Assembly: GCA_012027035.1 (NCBI GenBank)
Contig: VEPD01000158.1
Coordinates: forward strand, 1-33,708
Length of the DNA: 33,708 bases
DNA from: Ruminiclostridium sp.
GTDB taxonomy: Bacteria > Bacillota > Clostridia > Acetivibrionales > DTU013
Direction: 5' to 3'
This document shows, piece after piece, positions 27,207 to 33,708 of the stretch. Below the pieces are notes generated by a model, which saw only the letters and a program-made list of their open reading frames with translations, searched no databases and was not told where the DNA came from. Position numbers and translations under genes: made by a program. How positions within the stretch are numbered: the first letter of the stretch is position 1; the number at the start of each line of letters is the position of its first letter.

Positions 27207-27270
27207 TCTGCATCTATCTCACCATGTCGATTTGCAGCTCTGCATCTATCTTACCATGTCAATTTGCAGT
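27207..27270. repeat. 32-bp tandem duplication of the 3' end of the lipoprotein gene
   Basis: tctgcatctatctcaccatgtcgatttgcagc / tctgcatctatcttaccatgtcaatttgcagt. Confidence 0.85.
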
Positions 27271-28274
27271 TCTGAAACTTTATCGTCCTTAAAGACAATG
27301 GAAAACAGCTCATAGCCGTCATAAGTATATCCCCAGTGGGTATCGTCTTCAGTATTGTCAGGCTCACCGTAAAGCTCCCTGACCCGATCCTTTCCGTCGC
27401 CCACTTTTAGGCCTTTTGGAGTCGAATAGCTTTCGCTGTTAACATTCATTGTGTAAACCGTATCGTCAATAATGTATATTTCCGTACCATCGTCATAAAA
27501 CAAGGTAGTTCCGCCAAGTTCACCCGTTTCCTCCTTGATAAGTTTGGCTTTCATCGTCTTTTTAACATTCTCATAAGCCATATCGATATATATTTCACCC
27601 AGCTTTAAATCATCAAGTGAAATCTTATTGGCGCCGGAATCAAGTTTTGGCCCTTCCATACGGGTCCTCAGGCTCATTGCAATATTAGTCAGCTTATCGG
27701 AATTCTGTTGGTACCATGTTGTATTATCTTTATAGTTCACATAAAAGCAAATATATGTATCTCCATCCACCCGTACAAAATAAACTCTGGAATTATTCTG
27801 TATTTTTTTGCCCGACTCGCCGTCATTAAAAGTGAAATCCTCGATTTTGCCGCTATTTCCGGCAAGCTTCCGGTAATACTCCTCCTCGGCGGTTTCTTTA
27901 AGGAGGCCATACACTCTGACGTCCATATCGGCTGCATCCGGGATAATAAAGTACCCGTCGCCGTTTTTCGACTTGTCCACAGCCTTCCAGCCTTCAGGCA
28001 AATCAAACCAGAAGTCAAAGGCTTCATTATATGCCGTCTTGTATCCTTCGACTGCATTCGGGTAATATTTTGCTTCCTTGCCATTATTATTTGCCGGGGA
28101 ATTATTATCTCCGGAATCACTCGTTTTTCCTCCAGCCATATCCCCCGTCCCTGCACTTTCGGAGGAATTATCCTGTGTCGAATTCTGCCTGCCGTCAGGC
28201 TTTACATTTGAACATGCAGAAACGCCGCCTGCAATCAATGCTATTAATATAAATAAAATTATAATCTTCTTCAT
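27246..28274 (-). CDS. Putative lipoprotein of unknown function
   Basis: MKKIIILFILIALIAGGVSACSNVKPDG lipobox-like signal; low-complexity linker then globular region. Confidence 0.75.
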   Translation of the reverse strand: MKKIIILFILIALIAGGVSACSNVKPDGRQNSTQDNSSESAGTGDMAGGKTSDSGDNNSPANNNGKEAKYYPNAVEGYKTAYNEAFDFWFDLPEGWKAVDKSKNGDGYFIIPDAADMDVRVYGLLKETAEEEYYRKLAGNSGKIEDFTFNDGESGKKIQNNSRVYFVRVDGDTYICFYVNYKDNTTWYQQNSDKLTNIAMSLRTRMEGPKLDSGANKISLDDLKLGEIYIDMAYENVKKTMKAKLIKEETGELGGTTLFYDDGTEIYIIDDTVYTMNVNSESYSTPKGLKVGDGKDRVRELYGEPDNTEDDTHWGYTYDGYELFSIVFKDDKVSELQIDMVR

Positions 28275-28380
28275 ACTCTTGATCTGCTCCCTTTAAAAAC
28301 TGACTGATACCTAATTATATCATATTGCTGCTTACAGTACTATAGCGCAAGTTACATTACAATGTCGGTATTTTATCTCA

Positions 28381-29904
28381 TCACCGGTCTGCAAGCTTTC
28401 CAGCCTTGTACCGTGAGATGTTGAAGGATTGCCAGTCATTGTTTTTCAATGCTTTTTCACTTTTTGCCTTTATCAACCCGGCTATATCCGCCGCCACCTT
28501 TTCATCATCAGTCACTTTAAGCTTTGCTATCTCGGGTAATGCATCGTAGGATAGGGACGAAAGATAATCAACATCTATCGTTTTTGTCTTTTGATACCTG
28601 TCAATATTATTCCTTGCAATTATACAATCGACATTAATGTAGTTTACAATGACAAAAGCGGCTACCGCTGTGATAATAAAAGGCTTTGCCAGTGAAAACC
28701 CGTCACTCCATATCCTGAAAAGTGAAATTGCAAATAAAACAAGCATAAATATCATGAACGCCTGGGTAAACACCCTTAAATATGTAAAACCGTAAGCTCC
28801 TTCATATAGCAGCATCCGGTAATAGGCTGATACCAGCATGACAGCAGTATTTCCCACAAGGAGTGAATACAAGCCCCTGAGGAATTTACCGGCTGCTCCC
28901 CTGTCCATTTTTGTAAAGCCGATAAACAATAACATGATCCCAAAATTGATTATTGTCACTACAATTAATTCAAAAAATCCCCTGCGGGCATATCCGGAAT
29001 AAGTCAAGCTGTCCGGCAATACCTGATTGCCGCCTCCAAAAAGATATGCAAACTGTATAACTACAAACACCAGATATATGGCATTTACAAGGATCATTAC
29101 GGTAATTGCAACCACCGGATCCCATACTTTAGGCAGCCTTATGCTTCCATCCCCTTCAATGGACTTTACCGGCTTCTTCCTCTCAATCAGGCTATAAATA
29201 AAGCTGAAGGAAGTGACAAAAATAAGTGTGAAGAAAATAGCTCTGCTAAAATACTCTCCGATATTGATCCCTGCAAAAATGTCAGTGATGCGGAACATAT
29301 AGCTTTCAAATATCCTGTCGGCCGAAATGAGCAAGGAAACAACAATGAATAGTAACGGTACGGAGATGAGAAGTCCCAGCAACACTTTACCAATTACGCT
29401 GCCGCCTGAATTTTTAGTTTTTGCAGGAAAAGCAGAAGCTATTACCTTAAAAGGCTTTGTAACAAAAGCAAAAACCCTGTAAAAGAAACCGTATATAATA
29501 TCGATTAAAAATCCGGGAGTATCCCAGGAGAAAGTATTGTTTTCCGTGATTAATATTGCCTGTACAACAATAAGCAGGGTTATGGCCATGAAATCAAGAA
29601 CCTGGAAAACCATATTTGAGTAGAACAAATAAGTAAGGGATAAAAGTATCACAGGTATCGTGAGCGTCCATGGGAGATTCGGTTTGAATCTCAACTTTTT
29701 ACCGCTGCTTATGAAAAGAACCGCATAAAAAGCTGCCACAAAAACAGGTATTGAAAGCCCCAATTCACTTGCAAAAAACAAAATATTTGCCAGTATGCCC
29801 AGAAATATTGTGCCAATTAGTAGAATAATGTGCTCTTTCCTCGCAGCTCTATAGCTCTTTTCCATCGTTGCCTCCACTTCCGCCGGGCTCACCGGCATAC
29901 TCAA
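28381..29904 (-). CDS. DUF4153/DUF4173-like multi-pass membrane protein
   Basis: Many TM helices; conserved-looking YSGYARRGFFELIVVTIINFGIMLLF motif. Confidence 0.75.
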   Translation of the reverse strand: MSMPVSPAEVEATMEKSYRAARKEHIILLIGTIFLGILANILFFASELGLSIPVFVAAFYAVLFISSGKKLRFKPNLPWTLTIPVILLSLTYLFYSNMVFQVLDFMAITLLIVVQAILITENNTFSWDTPGFLIDIIYGFFYRVFAFVTKPFKVIASAFPAKTKNSGGSVIGKVLLGLLISVPLLFIVVSLLISADRIFESYMFRITDIFAGINIGEYFSRAIFFTLIFVTSFSFIYSLIERKKPVKSIEGDGSIRLPKVWDPVVAITVMILVNAIYLVFVVIQFAYLFGGGNQVLPDSLTYSGYARRGFFELIVVTIINFGIMLLFIGFTKMDRGAAGKFLRGLYSLLVGNTAVMLVSAYYRMLLYEGAYGFTYLRVFTQAFMIFMLVLFAISLFRIWSDGFSLAKPFIITAVAAFVIVNYINVDCIIARNNIDRYQKTKTIDVDYLSSLSYDALPEIAKLKVTDDEKVAADIAGLIKAKSEKALKNNDWQSFNISRYKAGKLADR

Positions 29905-30091
29905 GAATATCTCCCGGCTGACAGTCCAATTCCCTGCAGATTGCGTCCAGTGTGGAAAACCTGATAGCCCTGGCCTTATTATTTTTTAAAATAGAAAGGT
30001 TTGCAAGAGTGATATCCACTCTGGATGCAAGCTCCGACAGCCCGATTTTCCGTCTGGCCATCATTACGTCAAGATTTATAATTATCGCCAT
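29849..30091 (-). CDS. XRE-family (YozG-like) HTH regulator
   Basis: MAIIINLDVMMARRKIGLSELASRVDITLANLSILKNNKARAIRFSTLDAICRELDCQPGDILEY. Confidence 0.92.
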   Translation of the reverse strand: MAIIINLDVMMARRKIGLSELASRVDITLANLSILKNNKARAIRFSTLDAICRELDCQPGDILEYAGEPGGSGGNDGKEL

Positions 30092-30206
30092 TGGTTCCTC
30101 CTAGTAGGATGTCAAGTCTAATTTCATACCATACTCATTAAGATTAGTGCTTATAAAATCAGAATTAGGCTTGACACCATAGTATATTTTTAAAGTTGAC
30201 GGTGAA

Positions 30207-30677
30207 CTAGATCGTCAGATCGTTTTCTTCCTTTACTTTCAATGCTTGATGGAATACCTCCGCCAGTACGATTGCAAAAAGGCCGGCAATAACAAAGACC
30301 ATAGCAAGGATTATTGTGAGAAAGGAATTGAAAAGCAGAATTTTCAAAAGATATAGTACTGCAATAGCTAAGGAGGAAACTGCAATATGACGGAGACTTT
30401 TTACGTTATCCTCCATAAACGGGTTCTTCCTTCCCAGAGTCTTTAAAATCCTTCTGATATTATAAAGTATAATCAGCGCCAGAAATCCCGTGATATAAAG
30501 AAATGGAAGTAGAAACCAGTATTTCTCACCTGTCCCCAGGTATAACGAACCTAGATAACGTTGAAGCAATACAGGCAGGAAAGCAATGATTACCGCGCCT
30601 CCCAGCATAACCAGTTCCAGAAGATGCTTCAATATCCCAGTCAAACCTTTTTCATCCAGAATCCTCATGAAAAGCAA
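30207..30677 (-). CDS. DUF2975-like membrane protein
   Basis: Four TM helices, adjacent to the YozG-like regulator as commonly seen for this family. Confidence 0.7.
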   Translation of the reverse strand: MLFMRILDEKGLTGILKHLLELVMLGGAVIIAFLPVLLQRYLGSLYLGTGEKYWFLLPFLYITGFLALIILYNIRRILKTLGRKNPFMEDNVKSLRHIAVSSLAIAVLYLLKILLFNSFLTIILAMVFVIAGLFAIVLAEVFHQALKVKEENDLTI

Positions 30678-31029
30678 GCCTCCCTATGACTTATACTAAT
30701 AGCGTAAACTAACTATTGATGGCATTTTAAATCTCATATACTTTATATCCCTTGCAAAATACAACACAAATATTTTTATGCGATATATTTTAAAAAGATA
30801 TTCCGGCAGTTTTCGCTGTTGTACTATTAATTAAGTTACTATTAATTTCCACAAGGATATTATACTCCGATATTTATTTAATATCAATACTTTTTTATCG
30901 TTTTTCAATAATTTTAACTGTGACCATATTAACTGTGATCAAAATTTGCGAAGCCCCCTCCCTCCCGGATTTGGAAACATATATTGATTCGCTATGTCAG
31001 AATACTTCTAGAATACAAAAAGCCTTCGG

Positions 31030-31048
31030 CTTTAGGCGGCTTTCTTTT
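31030..31048 (+). repeat. 19-bp direct repeat, left copy
   Basis: ctttaggcggctttctttt, identical to 33045-33063. Confidence 0.8.
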
Positions 31049-31211
31049 GTTTTTTAATTGGACCTTGGGTGTAACTTTTAATTTGCTTCGTCCAACTATT
31101 TTTACATGATTGCGTCATAAATTTTCCTAATAAACTGCGCCTTTTAATATAAATTTATTTATTAATACATGTATAAAGGAAAGTGATAAAGGCAATATTT
31201 AGTTTTAGCAG

Positions 31212-31249
31212 AGCATATACTTGACATATGACAAGTATATGCTTATGAT
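31212..31249 (+). promoter_or_regulatory. Promoter embedded in a palindromic operator for the HipA-like module
   Basis: AGCATATACTTG acatatga CAAGTATATGCT (31212-31243); TTGACA (31221) - 17 nt - TATGAT (31244). Confidence 0.8.
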
Positions 31250-31273
31250 GTATACTGAGAGGTGGTGGCGATA

Positions 31274-32098
31274 ATGCAAACAAAAGTCATTCTTGAAAAA
31301 CAAGATCTTACATATCTGTCTTGGACGAAAATCCGGAATTCTTCAGGAACAGCAGGATCTTTTCTTAAGTCATATTTCGACCTTGGTGGAGAGAAAGTCT
31401 ATTATAAGCTTTCCAACTATGATGCTTATAAAGGGATTGTTGGCCATGAGTGCGTCAACGAACTGATTGTGGATCGTCTGCTGACCATCCTTGGGGTTGA
31501 GCATCTGAACTACCATCTAATACATGCGGACATTTTGATTGATGGGCAGCCCCATGAAACTTACCTTTGTGCCTCCTCTGATTTCAAGAAACGCGGCGAA
31601 AGCAAGATTGCTCTGGATACCTACTACCAGGCTGAACGAGAGGATGGTGAAAAACCACTGGACTTTTGCCTGCGCAACGGTTGGTCGGAGTATATATGGA
31701 AGATGTTGGTTGTAGATTTTCTGATACTGAACAGAGACCGTCACGGGGCCAATATTGAGGTGCTGCGTAACTCAAAGGTAAAAACACTGCGCCTTGCACC
31801 GCTATTTGACCACGGTCTCTCCCTGATTTTCAACTGCAAGGATAAAGAGGCTGCCCATGCATTCGATATTATGGCAGATAAACCGGTGCAGTGCTTCGTC
31901 GGTTCCAAATCTGCGGAAGATAACCTGAAGCTGATTCCGAAAGATAGTTTACCGCGATTGAATCCTCTTCGGGAATCTAATCGTGAGATGCTGTTTACCA
32001 ATCTGGAAACTGTTTTATCGCAGGTATGTATAGACAAAATATGGGAAATGCTTTGGCGGAGGTGGATGTTTTATGAAGATTTTTGCAATCAGGAATGA
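31274..32098 (+). CDS. HipA-like kinase-fold protein
   Basis: RNSSGTAGSFLKSYF...YYKLSNYDAYKGIVGHECVNELIVDRLLTILG...VVDFLILNRDRHGANIEVL...LAPLFDHGLSLIF; SD GAGGTGG before ATG 31274. Confidence 0.8.
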   Translation: MQTKVILEKQDLTYLSWTKIRNSSGTAGSFLKSYFDLGGEKVYYKLSNYDAYKGIVGHECVNELIVDRLLTILGVEHLNYHLIHADILIDGQPHETYLCASSDFKKRGESKIALDTYYQAEREDGEKPLDFCLRNGWSEYIWKMLVVDFLILNRDRHGANIEVLRNSKVKTLRLAPLFDHGLSLIFNCKDKEAAHAFDIMADKPVQCFVGSKSAEDNLKLIPKDSLPRLNPLRESNREMLFTNLETVLSQVCIDKIWEMLWRRWMFYEDFCNQE

Positions 32099-32888
32099 AA
32101 CCGATCCTGCCAGCAAAGATATTGCTTTCCTGATCTACTACGAGCGGGATAAGCGGTTTTACATCGAGCTTCCGGAAAACGCAGACCCTTGGGAAACGCC
32201 GCTTTTACTGTCCTCCTTCCTGAAGCGTGGCGAACAGACGGTAAACGCCTACTGGAGCAGAACGTGGGTGCAGCAGCGCATTACTCCATCCGACCGGCAG
32301 AATCTTGGGCAGATATTGAAAGATAACGGGCTAGAAGCCTACGATGAGTTTGATTTGCTAATGCTGGCAGACGGTCGCTGTGCTCAGGACGATTATTATC
32401 TGGTATCTATCTCTGAGGCGGATCTGCCGGAGAGCTTTGTGCGACGCTTTCAGAAGAAAGTAGAAGATGTCGTTCCACTCACAAAAAAACAACTATTAGT
32501 CTTCTTTCGGGACGGGAATGTAAAAATGTGTGATGTGGAGTCGCTTCTGGCAAACGACAAAACCTTTTCGCCTATCTGGAAAGATGAGAATCTGTTCCGT
32601 AGCGTCTGTATACAGCCGGGTGGCTATGGAGTCTGTTGGGGCGAAAATTTGAATATCGCGGATGATGTACTCTATGACCGCGGCAAGGATGTTCCGCTGT
32701 CCCTGGAGGACTTCCGGCGGTTCGTTGAAAGCCGAGTCGTCAACACGGCAGAAGCTGCTGAACTGCTCGGCTGTTCCCGGCAAAATATCGAAGATCTAAT
32801 CCGCCGTAACAAGCTGCACCTCATAAAAGCCACGCCAAAGAATAAGCTCTTTTTGAAAAGTGAAATCATCCAGCGGAACTGGAAGTAA
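32073..32888 (+). CDS. DUF2442-like domain plus C-terminal excisionase-type HTH, partner of HipA-like protein
   Basis: VVPLTKKQLLVFFRDGNVKMCDVESLL...VCIQPGGYGVCWGENLNIADDVLYDRG, then VVNTAEAAELLGCSRQNIEDLIRRNKLHLIKATPKNKLFLKSEI; overlaps upstream gene. Confidence 0.72.
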   Translation: MKIFAIRNETDPASKDIAFLIYYERDKRFYIELPENADPWETPLLLSSFLKRGEQTVNAYWSRTWVQQRITPSDRQNLGQILKDNGLEAYDEFDLLMLADGRCAQDDYYLVSISEADLPESFVRRFQKKVEDVVPLTKKQLLVFFRDGNVKMCDVESLLANDKTFSPIWKDENLFRSVCIQPGGYGVCWGENLNIADDVLYDRGKDVPLSLEDFRRFVESRVVNTAEAAELLGCSRQNIEDLIRRNKLHLIKATPKNKLFLKSEIIQRNWK

Positions 32889-32950
32889 ACTTTGCTGAAT
32901 ACTTAGTGATTTGTCGTATGACAAGTTCTTCTCTTCGTCGGCAAGCAAGC

Positions 32951-32992
32951 AAAAACAGTTGCTGTCCTTCGCATGACAGCAACTGTTTTGCT
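32951..32992 (+). terminator. Rho-independent-like hairpin after the HipA module
   Basis: AAAACAGTTGCTGTC cttcgcat GACAGCAACTGTTTT followed by GCTTTTCC. Confidence 0.8.
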
Positions 32993-33044
32993 TTTCCTAT
33001 CGGTTTGGGGTACGGTTCAATTAAGTTTCCCTATTAAACCGTGC

Positions 33045-33063
33045 CTTTAGGCGGCTTTCTTTT
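33045..33063 (+). repeat. 19-bp direct repeat, right copy
   Basis: ctttaggcggctttctttt, see 31030-31048. Confidence 0.8.
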
Positions 33064-33248
33064 TGTATACAATGTGAACTATTGGTAGAACTGTAATATG
33101 ATTGAATTTGCGCGGACGGTAACTGCACAATTAATTTGAAAGACGACCTCTTACAAAGGCAGAATATTTCTTCTTCCTTTTAATACTTTACACACAACTG
33201 TTGACTGTTTTCCATTTTGTGGGGTATAATAGTTGTAGGGTGATAAAA

Positions 33249-33551
33249 ATGAGTCTTCTTATTCGTACTGTTCAGAAGGAAAAAGAACGGATAGATTATA
33301 TGCTCAGCAAATATCTGCAGCAGCTAAAAGAACTGCCCAAAGGCTCAATAACGACAAAGCGTGTCGGAACAAACACTTATTATTACTTGAAATACCGTAA
33401 TGGCAAAAAAGTATTCACCGATTATCTTGGCAAAGATGGTGAGCGGGTTCAGCGTGTCCGCGCCGAGCTTGAAAGGCGCAATCATATAGAAGCGATGGTA
33501 GCGCATTTGCGCATCGAACAGTCACTGGTAGACAGAGTTTTGGAGGAATGA
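33249..33551 (+). CDS. Small conserved protein (DUF6788-like)
   Basis: MSLLIRTVQKEKERIDYMLSKYLQQLKELPKGSITTKRVGTNTYYYLKYRNGKKVFTDYLGKDGERVQRVRAELERR; promoter TTGACT-18-TATAAT upstream. Confidence 0.65.
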   Translation: MSLLIRTVQKEKERIDYMLSKYLQQLKELPKGSITTKRVGTNTYYYLKYRNGKKVFTDYLGKDGERVQRVRAELERRNHIEAMVAHLRIEQSLVDRVLEE

Positions 33552-33708
33552 TGATGATTTTATATCATGGCAGTAACGTGGCAATCGAACAACCGCGTTT
33601 CATCCAACTAACACGCTTTTTGGATTTCGGACCCGGTTTTTATACCACTGAAAACAAAGTACAGGCAATTTCATTTGCAGAGAAAGTATTTCGCCGCAGA
33701 AATGAAGG
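33548..33708 (+). CDS. DUF3990-like (ADP-ribosyltransferase-fold) protein, partial
   Basis: MMMILYHGSNVAIEQPRFIQLTRFLDFGPGFYTTENKVQAISFAEKVFRRRNE; ATGA overlap with the previous gene; runs off the right edge. Confidence 0.75.
   Translation, partial: MMMILYHGSNVAIEQPRFIQLTRFLDFGPGFYTTENKVQAISFAEKVFRRRNE

Noticed and set aside
33201-33248. N-terminal extension of ORF 33201-33551
   Set aside because: It begins within the -35 box (TTGACT); a promoter and ATG at 33249 fit better.

Overview
Window from a low-GC Firmicute (Clostridia-like) chromosome. The backbone contains infC-rpmI-rplT behind an L20-type leader, a TrmH-family rRNA methyltransferase, an ECF sigma/anti-sigma pair, rqcH (NFACT), a nuclease/DinG-like helicase, a HAD hydrolase, and a methyltransferase / adenosine kinase / SAH hydrolase group. 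An accessory island (~11.4-23.2 kb) holds a truncated tRNA-Thr copy beside an intact tRNA-Thr(CGU), decayed genes, an ABC-2 exporter operon behind a candidate leader-peptide attenuator, a serine-recombinase remnant, two dinD paralogues, a HEPN-like gene, an AbiEi/AbiEii pair, a collapsed Wadjet (jetA/jetB/jetC) locus and a HigB/HigA-type TA pair. The right edge carries a HipA-like kinase + DUF2442/HTH module and a second small cassette with a DUF3990-like toxin. The most unusual signals are: (i) matched families of short perfect palindromes bounding individual defence/TA genes, as if they were cassettes; (ii) a small ORF plus mutually exclusive hairpins upstream of the ABC operon; (iii) several otherwise well-conserved genes (rqcH, helicase, ahcY, jetB) each broken by one in-frame stop, using all three stop codons. 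All family names come from reading the translations; no database search was run.
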